From positions 126,287,690 through 126,351,689 of the forward strand of contig CM042147.1 of NCBI GenBank assembly GCA_023376005.1: a DNA stretch of 64,000 nucleotides, written 5' to 3'. Source of the DNA: Doryteuthis pealeii (taxonomy: Eukaryota > Mollusca > Cephalopoda > Myopsida > Loliginidae). Under the pieces are notes generated by a model, which ran no database searches, was not told where the DNA came from, and saw nothing but the letters and a program-made list of their open reading frames with translations. The position numbers and the translations under genes are program-made. Positions 24,901 to 32,070 of this stretch are shown piece by piece; position 1 is the stretch's first letter; every line of letters starts with the position of its first letter.

Positions 24901-26447
24901 AAGGAAATATGGCTGCTGTAAGCACTATATTTAACAAAGGGCGATCTCAAACCAGCGAGAGTGGGATTGCACGTATGCAAATTCTCTCGAGATCGGGCGT
25001 GCATATAAGCATATGGCAACGGCTAGAGGCGCGTGACAATATTACCTTCTCGAGAAAATTGTAACAGCTAGCAGTAGTATTTTGGCTCTTGCGATGGGTG
25101 GACAACTCAGTTGGGAGAACGTTATTACAAGAGTCTCTAAGGTGAACTGCACCAATTTTAGATTCTGCAAAAGCTAAATAAGATGCCTACAGCTAACATT
25201 TTTCAACAAAAATATTTGCTTAAGTTAAATACTTGACTTACTTGAGTTGGTACTGGGGAGGTGCTGCACTTGGGTAATCTTCTGGCATGTGAACCTAAAG
25301 AAAGAAAAATACTGAATTTAAAATTGTTGAGAGGGAGACAAATTTTTATAAAATTATCTCAACTATGATTTTATGAAGACGAATCAAAATTTTTACAATA
25401 TTTTGGTAATGTGAGGCAAAATTCAGCAGCTCTTGATGCTCTTGTCGAGGTCATGAAGGTGACGAACCACACTGGACTGAGAGATGCTGAGCTCACCTGA
25501 TACTCTCCAAGTGCTTCTTTTACACTGAATGTCATTTTTTAATTAGTTAGTGAAATAGATCACTAATAAGGACTGAGGCTATTTTAGTAGTGACCACCCC
25601 AAGCAGAGTTTAACAGGTTTGAATTAAGAGTTTTCCTTCTCCTAGACTGGTTGCCAAACCAAGGTTAAAGAGCCCAGTCTGCCCTACTATTTACTCATAG
25701 CTGGAGGGAGAGTAGTTGGATTCATACCTTTCCCAAGGGTATTAGAACTATGTGAACTGTAGCTTCATCCAGGATTTGAACTTGGGTTGAAAACCTGTTA
25801 TACTCACCTTAAGAAACTGGCGTTGTGTCACATCCTACTTGTGCGGAGGGGTTGGTAAATATGTATGCAGTGATGCTGATAGCTTTTTAATTTAGTGCAT
25901 CCTGGGACACACATATTTGCTTTGAATGAGTCCCCAGGAAAATTTTTGGTTCTCACCTAAAGTTTCTTAATAAATTTTAGGGATTTTATTTATAATCTGG
26001 GGAAACAACTAAAGCCGTCTAACTCCTACCTTGTAACCTATCCAGTGTAATTCATTTCTAAGAAACTATTGAAATGTATATACAGTTAGCTTGAAATGGT
26101 GAGGGAAGAAAAAAGAAAAACACTGGGACGCACAAATACGATTTTACTGCGTCCTTTTAGATTTTTGCGCATCAGGGACACAGGACGCATACCTATCAGC
26201 ATCTCTGTGTATGTATATGATAAAAAAGGGTTATGGGTTCAAAACTGATAGCAGCAGATGTTAGAATTTGATCAGACAGCGCAACAGAAATATCATTAAG
26301 AAGATCGTTTAGCCTCACCTGCAAACAAATTTTCCATTTTGGTTTCACCTGTCCATCTGTTACCTGGATACAGTAAACCCGTGAAGTTGCATCCACAACG
26401 CACCATTCGTCTGCATAAATGGCTGCCAATGCTTCCACCTCATCGAC
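7743..26447 (-). CDS. IMPACT: IMPACT gene (RWD + Impact/YigZ-type domain), partial, split over at least 8 exons
   Basis: IMPACT binds GCN1 and thereby restrains activation of the eIF2alpha kinase GCN2 in the cytosol (family knowledge). Read in order on the minus strand, the exons give an RWD domain containing EVEALAAIYADEW, then MPEDYPSAAPPQYQL, PWLRGQ and LEEIYIENLGENIIYQWVEE. An acidic linker (EAVDDDYDEDFLPSEIYS) follows, then the Impact-domain opening ERRSTFQAHLAPLTHKCQ, VQMVLDKLYE, ATHNMFAY and CEDDEKSHAGSRLLHL. Splice phases agree from the first seen exon through 10260-10354. The initiating exon to the right of 26447 and the C-terminal exon carrying the RWYGG region were not found. The exons at 9741-9815 and 7743-7828 carry frame breaks. 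The order is further disturbed by a duplicated exon block at 1158-5248. Confidence 0.88.
8412..8575. repeat. ~60-bp tandem repeat, three units
   Basis: Units contain ATACCGAAAAGAGCC, CACCAGTC and GGGACAATTCTAGTC with small indels. Confidence 0.75.
9044..9690. mobile_element. MITE with GGTACC/GTGGCCTAC inverted ends
   Basis: The left end GTTATAGTATGTGGCCTACC is mirrored at the right by GTAGGCCACATACTATAATG. Each end carries two copies of a GTGGCCTA motif. About 640 bp, AT-rich interior, no coding frame. Lies in the intron before IMPACT exon 9741-9815. Confidence 0.65.
9741..9815 (-). pseudogene. IMPACT: IMPACT exon with broken frame (Impact domain)
   Basis: Between acceptor TTCAG and donor GTCAGT, the first part reads VQMVLDKLYEK. 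The last part, in another frame, reads ATHNMFAY, which is the conserved A-T-H-N-x-Y-A-Y motif. The two are separated by an A-rich stretch where homopolymer lengths do not keep frame, giving TAG and TAA codons. The exon is one base longer than expected. This may be a consensus sequencing error in A-runs or genuine decay. Confidence 0.75.
10260..10354 (-). CDS. IMPACT: IMPACT exon, start of the Impact (UPF0029-type) domain
   Basis: A 95-nt exon with acceptor TTTAG and donor GTAGGA. It reads DCECPPFTHGEPFTERRSTF then QAHLAPLTHKCQ. The R-S-T/K-F-x-A-H motif begins the Impact domain in this family. It joins in phase to the exon at 14221-14352, and only one copy is seen in this window. Confidence 0.9.
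10845..10982 (+). mobile_element. SINE type A fragment (3' part)
   Basis: GAGCTGAATGGTAAGTTGTG through GGGGATAGATTCTCACTG to the tail at TCTACTTGC. Diverged and truncated at its 5' side. Confidence 0.55.
11115..11450. mobile_element. GATGCTGATAG element
   Basis: Same family as 40165-40506. Its second half corresponds to the first 143 bases of the window, which ties the two duplicate copies together. Confidence 0.65.
11683..11683. other. Single ambiguous base (n), assembly join
   Basis: The only n in the window. The homology to 1-381 stops exactly here, and the following block starts with the same bases as 19339 onward. This suggests an assembler or polisher junction rather than a biological breakpoint. 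Confidence 0.8.
11684..13706 (-). mobile_element. Helitron-type element plus flank, 3' end lost at the join
   Basis: A copy of 19339-20775. Its minus-strand 5' end lies near 13603, where the sequence reads ...TTAATAGA, i.e. TC at the element start. It contains an expanded purine tract at 12433-13130. The last ~90 bp beyond the element (13606-13696) also match 20689-20775, so more than the element itself is duplicated. Confidence 0.55.
12433..13130 (+). repeat. Polypurine (GAAA-rich) tract, ~700 bp
   Basis: Almost exclusively A and G in AAAG/AAAAG/GAGAAAAG mixtures. Open frames on both strands here are compositional artefacts. The related Helitron copy has only ~270 bp (20093-20365). Confidence 0.95.
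14221..14352 (-). CDS. IMPACT: IMPACT exon, acidic linker (right copy)
   Basis: A 132-nt exon with acceptor TTGAAG and donor GTAAGA. It encodes a charged, probably unstructured linker (MEAVDDDYDEDFLPSEIYSK through LDSRNEG) between the RWD and Impact domains. The exon is identical at 1158-1289. The internal ATG is not needed as a start because the frame is open to the acceptor and in phase with the preceding exon. Confidence 0.88.
14443..14671. mobile_element. MITE of the same family, right half deleted
   Basis: Duplicate of 1381-1630. The sequence leaves homology at TTATGATATTT (14671) and resumes with non-MITE DNA, so the right-copy deletion starts inside the MITE palindrome. Confidence 0.65.
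14970..15055 (-). CDS. IMPACT: IMPACT exon, end of RWD (right copy)
   Basis: An 86-nt exon with acceptor GTAG and donor GTAAGC. It encodes ENLGENIIYQWVEEIRNM and continues to VQKAEDDTSG, the helical C-terminal part of the RWD domain. The phase joins correctly to exons 17982-18044 and 14221-14352. A near-identical copy is at 3283-3368. Confidence 0.9.
15328..15610 (+). mobile_element. tRNA-derived SINE, type A, with triplicated 3' end
   Basis: Duplicate of the SINE at 3631-3880. The terminal 18-bp piece GCCACCCTGACAACTTTA is present three times (15551-15610) but only once in the left copy, which is a local slippage difference between the two duplicates. Confidence 0.8.
15705..15952 (-). mobile_element. 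SINE type C (right duplicate)
   Basis: Counterpart of 3970-4222, followed by an AT microsatellite that in this copy contains an extra 750-bp insertion. Confidence 0.6.
16205..16375. repeat. GT-rich ~85-bp tandem duplication
   Basis: TGTGTATG runs followed by GATGTC..GCGTGCGC..GAAGGCT.TGATGATAT occur twice, inside the insert unique to the right copy. Confidence 0.75.
16757..17018 (+). mobile_element. LINE 3' fragment (right duplicate)
   Basis: Same as 4257-4516, with GCTTWALYKILKEKKLDGNY. It again begins at an AT microsatellite. Confidence 0.7.
17098..17928 (+). mobile_element. Tandem tRNA-like SINE array, type B, three units (right copy)
   Basis: Units start at 17098, 17408 and 17717 and are nearly identical. 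The last one ends at the (AT)n just upstream of IMPACT exon 17982-18044. The left duplicate has only two units. Confidence 0.75.
17982..18044 (-). CDS. IMPACT: IMPACT exon, RWD (right copy)
   Basis: A 63-nt exon with acceptor TATAG and donor GTAAGT. Together with the preceding AA it encodes N-CPWLRGQPRNQLEAKLEEIY. A second copy lies at 5186-5248, differing by one synonymous base (GAA versus GAG). The donor is about 30 bp from a SINE (TA)n tail. Confidence 0.9.
18165..18590. repeat. AT-rich ~28-bp minisatellite (right)
   Basis: Counterpart of 5345-6005 with fewer units; the copy number differs between duplicates. Confidence 0.9.
18780..19290. repeat. 27-28-bp minisatellite, right
   Basis: As 6215-6690, with additional GGTGGGGGACATGTAG-type variants not seen on the left. 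Confidence 0.9.
19327..20688 (-). mobile_element. Non-autonomous Helitron (minus strand) carrying a purine tract
   Basis: CTAG at 19327-19330 and TC (as GA) at 20687-20688 match Helitron termini. The internal sequence is the same family as 62298-63222. The terminal hairpin intact in that copy is shortened here: the loop side CCCTCCGGGTG is missing. A GAAA-rich expansion lies at 20093-20365. No transposase is encoded. Confidence 0.6.
20093..20365 (+). repeat. Polypurine (GAAA-rich) tract
   Basis: Same position inside the Helitron as 12433-13130, but shorter. Confidence 0.95.
20955..21770 (+). repeat. 42-bp minisatellite, about 21 copies
   Basis: The unit GGGAAATGGCAATCAAGGGG is followed by CACTCGGTCACAGTGGACCC GA. 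Because 42 is a multiple of 3 a long frame stays open (14-residue EMAIKGHSVTVDPR repeats), but there is no other sign of a gene. The first half of the array is irregular (units of 27-42 bp); the last six units are uniform. Flanks show it grew from the ~600-bp retroposon. Confidence 0.93.
21946..22187 (-). mobile_element. tRNA-derived SINE, type A
   Basis: Reverse-complement copy: the tail GTCGTCAGGGTGGCCTAAAG is at the left and the tRNA-like head with box A at the right. It lies directly after the 42-bp minisatellite. Confidence 0.75.
23007..23275 (-). mobile_element. SINE type C
   Basis: Complete reverse copy: (TA) side CCAACCCCTCCGCATGAGCA, the middle TTAACAGG-type motif and the tRNA-like end CGAGTTCATTTCCC...CATTACACCATG. 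Confidence 0.65.
23313..23713 (+). mobile_element. LINE 3' fragment
   Basis: MLLYGCTTWTLMRHVENKIH, RMLRVVLNKSWKQYPTRKQL, YGHLPPISQTIRVRRTRHAG and a terminal region ending in (GATGAT). This is typical of the C-terminal region of mollusc non-LTR retrotransposon polyproteins. Frameshifts are present. Confidence 0.75.
24517..24807. mobile_element. GATGCTGATAG element
   Basis: Reverse-oriented copy from TAGTGATGCTGATAGC to CTATCAGCATCTCTG. The middle lacks a segment present in 25869-26206. Confidence 0.6.
24840..24917 (+). promoter_or_regulatory. Candidate CpG-rich first exon (ATG GCT GCT then GTAAGC)
   Basis: This GC-richer patch inside the IMPACT intron contains several CpGs and a YY1-like AATATGGCTGC at 24907. 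The ATG at 24909 is followed after two codons by a donor GTAAGC at 24918. It could be a first coding exon on the plus strand of an unrecognised gene, or the 5' end of an old mobile element. No downstream partner exon was identified. Confidence 0.2.
25242..25294 (-). CDS. IMPACT: IMPACT exon, YPxxxPP motif of RWD
   Basis: A 53-nt exon is bounded by TTTAG and GTAAGT. It reads VHMPEDYPSAAPPQYQL and ends in phase 2. The YPS.APP motif is the conserved RWD proline motif. The next exon in phase is at 17982-18044, about 7.2 kb further along the minus strand. Confidence 0.9.
25605..25862. mobile_element. SINE type C, rearranged (two opposed pieces)
   Basis: 25605-25785 is a minus-strand piece, while 25797-25862 reads plus strand (TTAAGAAACTGG... 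to GCGGAGGGGTTGGTAAATAT). The two ends meet head to head. Confidence 0.5.
25869..26206. mobile_element. GATGCTGATAG element
   Basis: Full copy between IMPACT exons 25242-25294 and 26319-26447. Confidence 0.65.
26319..26447 (-). CDS. IMPACT: IMPACT exon, start of RWD domain
   Basis: A 129-nt phase-0 exon of 43 codons lies between an acceptor ending ACAG and a donor GTGAGG. It reads VDEVEALAAIYADEW, then ends PKWKICLQ. The EALAAIY.DEW signature is characteristic of RWD domains and of IMPACT in particular. No in-frame start codon fits here because the homologous frame continues through the acceptor, so a short first exon should lie upstream (higher coordinates). Confidence 0.9.
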
Positions 26448-26537
26448 CTGTAATGATATTGTAACAAATATACGTGCAAGAGAAATATACCTTCATATTA
26501 TTCTTATTTTTATAAAAGTAAAATATATCCTATTATC

Positions 26538-27434
26538 AGTAATCTGAACATTAGCTACATAAATGAGAGTAACCTCCTCTTGTATGTTTCACTTTGTGTT
26601 CTTAATTGTGCTTGCGCATTATTTGAAATGAACTTAATTGTTATTAAGAACACATTCTATGATATATTCATGTTAAAACATGCAGTTGTATTGATTTGAA
26701 CAAATTCGTATTAACAGTGTAGATTTACAAGGAAATGAAAATGGACGACCAAAACAAACGGCTTCCTCAAAGTGAAACATACAAGGGAAGGTTACTCTCA
26801 TTTATGTAGCTAATGTTCATGGTTTGTTTTGTTTTACGGCATATCAACCTCAGTGGGTCATTTAATGCCAATAAAGTTTTGAAATAAATTCAATTCTTAA
26901 TGGATAATACAATTTTTTTTGTCAATACATTTTTCTATTTAACCCATAGATGGGACCCTAACAGGTACTACCATTCCAGGTCAGAGTGGACTAGGGAGCA
27001 ATGGTGATAAAGGGGTGCTCCACATTCCCCAAACCTCCAAAACTGGAACCTCACCATCAGATAGAGTTTAACATCATTCCCAGGACATGTAGACCCTCAG
27101 CCACCGCCTTCTAGCACCTATATGATAAAAAGGGGTTAGGGCTTGCCATAAGGGCAATAGGGTTGGGACAATCATATAGGTGCTAGGGCTTGACATGGCC
27201 AGCCGATTGATCGGTGGGGGTCTCTCCGACTGCCCATCTAGCCTAAGTAAGGGCCAAAGTGGAGTATTGCAAGTCATGGACTGCTCATCCATCTGGGTTC
27301 TATCCTTAAGCATCACGGGTCGCCACCCACAACCAACAGGTGGCCCCATTGGGGGAGTCTTACCCCTCTGCAGAGGTGCAGTCAGAGCATTCTAACGCCC
27401 CACCGACAGGGCGGATCTAATGTTCAGATTACCA
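26538..27434. mobile_element. MITE interrupted by a retroposon
   Basis: Arms 26538-26819 and 27427-27434 are parts of one GGTAATCTGAACATT MITE. Its right terminal repeat is split by a 597-bp insertion at 26820-27416, with CTAATGTTCA repeated on both sides (26810-26819 and 27417-27426). Confidence 0.8.
26820..27416 (-). mobile_element. Retroposon (about 600 bp, AAAC-type tail) inside the MITE
   Basis: On the minus strand it starts GCCCTGTCGGTGGGGCGTTA and ends GGTTGATATGCCGTAAAACA plus an AAAC-rich tail. A 10-bp target duplication flanks it. Not tRNA-like. Related pieces: 20785-21945, 22290-22930, 24290-24415, 32885-33115, 42230-42330, 49195-49700, 55805-56110 and 56150-56870. Confidence 0.7.
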
Positions 27435-27659
27435 TATTATCTAATGATTGTAAAAAACAAACCAATTGTTTTATTCATTATAAAATTTAAGAGCAGTAAA
27501 AGCTAAGAAAAACTGCGATCTTCAGACCAAGTCTGAAGATTGCATGGGCGAGAAACTGTCAGTAACCAGGCACCATTGACTCCATGTCCATGCTACCTTA
27601 ACTTAGATATGCTCTATCCATGATATCAACCACTGTTTACTTAGATATATAACACACAT

Positions 27660-27903
27660 CAGTTTAGCTCAGTTGGTAGAGTGTTTGGCTGGGAACCTCA
27701 TGGTTCCTGGTTTGATACCGGCCCTCGCCAACTCAGCGTATGAGTAGCGCAGGGATATGTGCGGTAAAGTGGGAAGCTGATGTTAGGTGTGGTGCTCTGG
27801 TTCAGATGCTAAAAACAATCTCCTTGGTCTAGTGCCAGTGAAAAGGGGATAGACTCCCTTGATGTCTAGCTGATAGCGACTTTAGGCCACCTTGATGACT
27901 TTA

Positions 27904-27904
<1 letters not shown>
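27660..27904 (+). mobile_element. tRNA-derived SINE, type A, followed by CT/AT/GA microsatellite
   Basis: Head AGTTTAGCTCAGTTGGTAGA and box B TTCCTGGTTTGATACC. The 3' end TTGATGACTTTAC runs straight into (CT)n(AT)n(AG)n at 27905-27992. Confidence 0.8.

Positions 27905-27992
<88 letters not shown>
27905..27992. repeat. (CT)n(AT)n(AG)n microsatellite
   Basis: A compound run that is itself palindromic. It lies at the 3' end of a type A SINE. Confidence 0.95.
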
Positions 27993-27997
<5 letters not shown>

Positions 27998-28217
27998 TAG
28001 AGAGTATTCAGATGAAAATAGATACTCATTTAAAAAGCATTTAATAAATCAAAAAGTGCTCAAATACTCGTCAGTAGAGCAGCATAAAAACTAAAAGTAA
28101 CTAAGATCTTCTCTATCCTTTCCTGTCTTCTACAGAAGAGAAGACAAATGAAACTTATAATTAATAATTACAGAATGCAGTGCACAATTTATATTGGAAT
28201 TTTCATAAAACTTTCCT

Positions 28218-28370
28218 CTTTCTTTAATACAACTATGATAATAAAATTAACTGTTATACAAGATTTGGGAAACTTTCCATCACATATCATTTTTTATCTT
28301 GTTTTTTTTTTGTGGGAATCCCTCCCACAAAAAACAGTTAATTTTATTATCATAGTTGCATTAAAGAAAG
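28218..28370. repeat. Imperfect hairpin element
   Basis: AACTATGATAATAAAATTAA at about 28231 faces its complement near 28345 around a short AT-rich centre. No other content seen. Confidence 0.55.
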
Positions 28371-28771
28371 AGGAGGTTTTAAAAGTGCATGGAGGTATCT
28401 AAAATGTCAAAATATATTTTTGTATTCAAATGTAAAAAGGTAGTTGAATGTTAGATTTTAACACCCTTCAGCACCAGGACGTTGGAATTGTTTAAAATCT
28501 TAAGATTTTTGTAAAGCAAGATTTTATACAAATCTATATACAGATTTTATGCAAATTTAAAATCTTGTCTAAAGTGTCCACACAACTTTTTAGTAACGAA
28601 TGGGACCACAGAAATAGGATTGTGCACTCAAAACTTAACGCTTTGAACTCAAGATATTTTCAGCTATTTGTCCCGAGTGAGTGGTCTACGGTCATGGGAA
28701 GCTCAGGGTTCTAAGGGTTAAACTTTTAAGATTGATTGATTTTAATAGCATGTCAACCAGTCTGTGATTGT

Positions 28772-29610
28772 ATGAACCTGTGGTAAACCGGAAGTTTTCA
28801 CTACGACGATTGAGAGTCGAATGACAAAAGAACGTCTTTGCGCATGTGGATTGGCGCATCATAAAAGAGAAAAATTGAAATAAATATTTGTACATTTTCG
28901 CCCAATCAGAGATGTTTGCGCCTAAAAGAAATTTACCAAGTAGACCCAATTTGGAGCCTACTCATTTCTTATGAATAACAGAATTTTCAGATATCAAGCC
29001 AGAAAGAATTTATGTGTCTAAACGAATCCACGTCTTACAGTGTAAGATTAATTCACATACAAGCTTAAAAAGGTATGAACAACTGTATCTCTCTCTATAT
29101 ATAATCAGCCTTTCCGAGATCAGCATTATCTACGCCCGACTGTTTTGTGACTCTGAAATCTTACCCTTTCTTTCTCACTTCGAGATTTATAACATCTTTT
29201 ATTATCTTTTATATTGAACTTTCAAACAAGAACTTATGAAAGAACTTTGCCCAGTATCCTGTAATACCTTTTTGTAAACTTCATATTAATACAAGTTGTT
29301 TGTTTTTAATACTGAGTTTTGTTTTCTATGTGCCTATATATTTAAATGTTCTTATGGTGTGATTTCTGTTTGGATGAATATTTCATGAATCTTTTCTAAT
29401 TATTATAAATTACATATAAGGTTTTGAAAACACAACATATCTTAACCTTAAATTGGTGATCTCCCAACATACATCAAAACAAGCTTACACAACCACTATA
29501 AACCCTTAAGAGTTACTGCCCTTGGTCTGGGCACAAACCTGAGGTAGAGAATAAAGATGGCTTCTAATCCTTAACACGTCTTCTGACTTATATACCATTT
29601 AATTTAAATA
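28772..29610 (+). mobile_element. LTR-like segment with primer-site-like sequence
   Basis: Shares the series CCGGAAGTT, CCAATCAGAG and CGCCTAAA, and the tail ACCACTATAAAC, with 30705-31415 and 44938-45640. It ends in an AATAAAGATGGCTTCT region followed by TGGTGGCAGCGCTGAGACGA, which resembles the PBS position of gypsy-type elements. The open frame after it (29659-29949) has no recognised domain. Confidence 0.45.
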
Positions 29611-29654
29611 TACTGACATGGTGGCAGCGCTGAGACGAGAACATTCATAAAAAA

Positions 29655-30230
29655 AATATTGAGAATTCTGGGGTATGGGGGTTATCGTCCTTGTCTGCGA
29701 GCCTCTGTTTCGAACCAACCAATCATGAGCCAGTATATTTTGGCGGCAAAGCCGAATAAGAAAACTCACTCTCTTCTGATCCAGCCTTCACAGGGAACAG
29801 ACCTAAATAAGGGTCGCTCCTCTTCCTCAACAACCAGAATTGGAGTCAGACATCAAACAGAACATCTATCATATCTGAACTATCAGAAGGCTTTAGCAAG
29901 GGCTCCGATAATACCCTATCTCAGGACGCAGATAAGTGACAAATTATAAACATTTGTGCAGACGAACTAAAGTTTGCAATCCTATTGTTTTATGTAATAC
30001 ACGTCTTTTATTCCTATTTCTAGTTGTTTGGTTATTTCTTTAACTCTCAACCTGTTTGCCACACTCGTGGTAAACTCCATACTTCAAACCTTGGAGTACT
30101 GTCATTTCGTGTCTAATTTCTTTATAAAAAAGGAGTATAACTCGGAAGATATGTTAAGAGTTAGAAGCCATCTTTATTCTCTACCTCAGGTGTGTGCCCA
30201 GACCAAGGGCAGTAACTCTTAAGGGTTCAT
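29655..30230. mobile_element. Repeat unit following the LTR-like segment, inverted end
   Basis: The region 30158-30226 is the reverse complement of 29502-29570. Most of 29655-30110 recurs in reverse at 36425-36870. It reads GAATTCTGGGGTATGGGGGT at the left. Probably internal sequence of a retroelement with rearranged ends. Confidence 0.45.
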
Positions 30231-30387
30231 ACCATCACATCCCCTCTTTTCACAAAATATTTTTTAGGGTTATTTTATGCTTAGTGGTTGGGAATTGCAT
30301 TCATTCTACATTTATATTTACATCCTTTTTGTAGTTGTTTCTTCAGAGTGTTTTGCACACAGATGAAATCAAGTATTCCTATCTAGT

Positions 30388-30580
30388 AAAAAGTAAAGAC
30401 AGGGAGGGAGTATGTCCCCTTTTCACTAGCGCTAGACCAAGGAGATTGTTTTGGCGGCCGAGGTGGAGCGCTACACCTACCATCAGCTTCCTACATTACT
30501 CATACGCTGAGTTGGCAAGGGCCGGTATCGAACCTGGAACCTTGTGGCTTCTAGTCGGACGCTCTATCAACCGAGACAAA
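30388..30580 (-). mobile_element. tRNA-derived SINE, type A (shortened)
   Basis: Reverse copy with AGTAAAGACAGGGAGGGAGT at the left and the tRNA-like head around 30520-30580. Parts of the tail are missing. Confidence 0.7.
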
Positions 30581-30704
30581 TAATTTACACAGTTGCATGG
30601 TTTCAAGTATTCCTATCTAATACTAATAATTATATGGTTTCAAACAATTATTTCTATTTACTCAGTCATTTATTTACACATAATTATATGGTTTCAAGTA
30701 ACTT

Positions 30705-31244
30705 GTAGTGATATGATAAGAAGCGAACCGGAAGTTAATGCATTGAAAGCAGAAATAAAATGGCGAAAGTAAGCAATCTGCACATAGGATCAGCGCAGGT
30801 ATAAAGCAAAAATAGAAATAATAAAAATGATCATTTTGGATCAATCAGAGGCCTTCATGCCTAAAAAGAAGTTTTCAAAAAAAGACCGAATCTAGAGCCT
30901 ATGTTTGGATATATAAAGGAAGGTTTTCGAATAGAAGTTCAGAGAGACCGACACATGCCTGACTACTCCACGTCGCTTAACTTAAAACTATTTGCCTGCT
31001 ACTAAGGTACAACTTATTTTACCTTCTCTAAAATTTCCACTGCTGATTAGATGTTATACTCTTTCTTACCCTTTCTTCCTCTACATTACAGAACTTTTAA
31101 AAAGCATATTCTGATAAACTTTGAACACTACATTTTGACTTTCTTATTACTGTAATTTTAATGTTTAAAATACAAGGCTTATCTGTTCCTTCTTCAAATG
31201 ATTTGTTTTCTTTATCATTTCTATAACCTTATAGCATGTTTGTT

Positions 31245-31289
<45 letters not shown>

Positions 31290-31302
31290 CATACATACAC
31301 TA

Positions 31303-31333
<31 letters not shown>

Positions 31334-31415
31334 CTTCACCCAAAACAACCACCATAAATTGACGACCACTATAAACTAGTTACTCCGAAGAACCACTATA
31401 AACTAATAACTTTGA
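30705..31415 (+). mobile_element. LTR-like repeat
   Basis: GTGATATGATAAGAAGCGAA to CCACTATAAACTAATAAC, with a TATATAAAGGAAGG box near 30910 and an embedded (AT)n run at 31244-31326. The same unit is found at 44643-44830 (5' part) and 44938-45640. Confidence 0.5.
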
Positions 31416-31424
31416 ATAGGCTAC

Positions 31425-31650
31425 CCTGCCGGCCCTGGTCGAGTAGACAAACCTGCTTTTTGGCTTATTATGCCGGTTCTGGCCAAGTAGACAAACCTAC
31501 TTTTTTTGGCTTATTATGCCGGTCCTGGCCAAGTAGACAAACCTACTTTTTTTGGCTTATTATGCCGGTCCTGGCCAAGTAGACAAACCTGCTTTTTGGC
31601 TTATTATACTGGTACTCTTAAAATAAACAAACCTTCTTTTATGCTTATTT
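31425..31650. repeat. ~48-bp tandem repeat (GCCGGTCCTGGCCAAGTAGA)
   Basis: Four to five units, each with ACAAACCTACTTTTTTTGGC and TTATTATGCCGG. Another related copy of the CGGCATAA part occurs in reverse near 32700-32755. Confidence 0.85.
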
Positions 31651-31831
31651 GACTGTCGCTGTAAATAGTCTTTTATTATGAATGCAAATAATGTCAAAAA
31701 TATTTTGTGAAGGATAAAGATACAAAAATTCTTCTCAATGAAAAATATAGATACCGTTAATGACTCTGTATGTCCTTGTAAAATGGACAAATCTACTGTT
31801 ATGCTTATTTTACTGTCGCTGTAAATATCTT

Positions 31832-32070
31832 TTTTAGCTCAGTCGGTAGAGCATCCAACTAGGAACCACACGGTTCCGGGTTCAATACCAGCCTGCGCCA
31901 ACTCAGCGTATGAGTAGCAGATGAGGGATCTGTGTGGTAAAGTGAGGAGCTGATGGTAGGTGTAGCGCTCCACCTTTGACGTCAAAACAATCTCCTTAGT
32001 CTAGTGCTAAAAGGGGATAGATTCCCTCACACTGGCTGATACCGACATTAGGCCACCCCGACGACTTTAC
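31832..32070 (+). mobile_element. tRNA-derived SINE, type A
   Basis: Head TTAGCTCAGTCGGTAGAGC, box B GGTTCCGGGTTCAATACC, body and tail GGCCACCCCGACGACTTTAC are all present. Confidence 0.8.

Noticed and set aside
31838..31912. Possible tRNA genes at the many TAGCTCAGT..GGTAGAGC sites
   Set aside because: Box A and box B are present, but acceptor and anticodon stems do not pair and each is followed by a shared SINE body.
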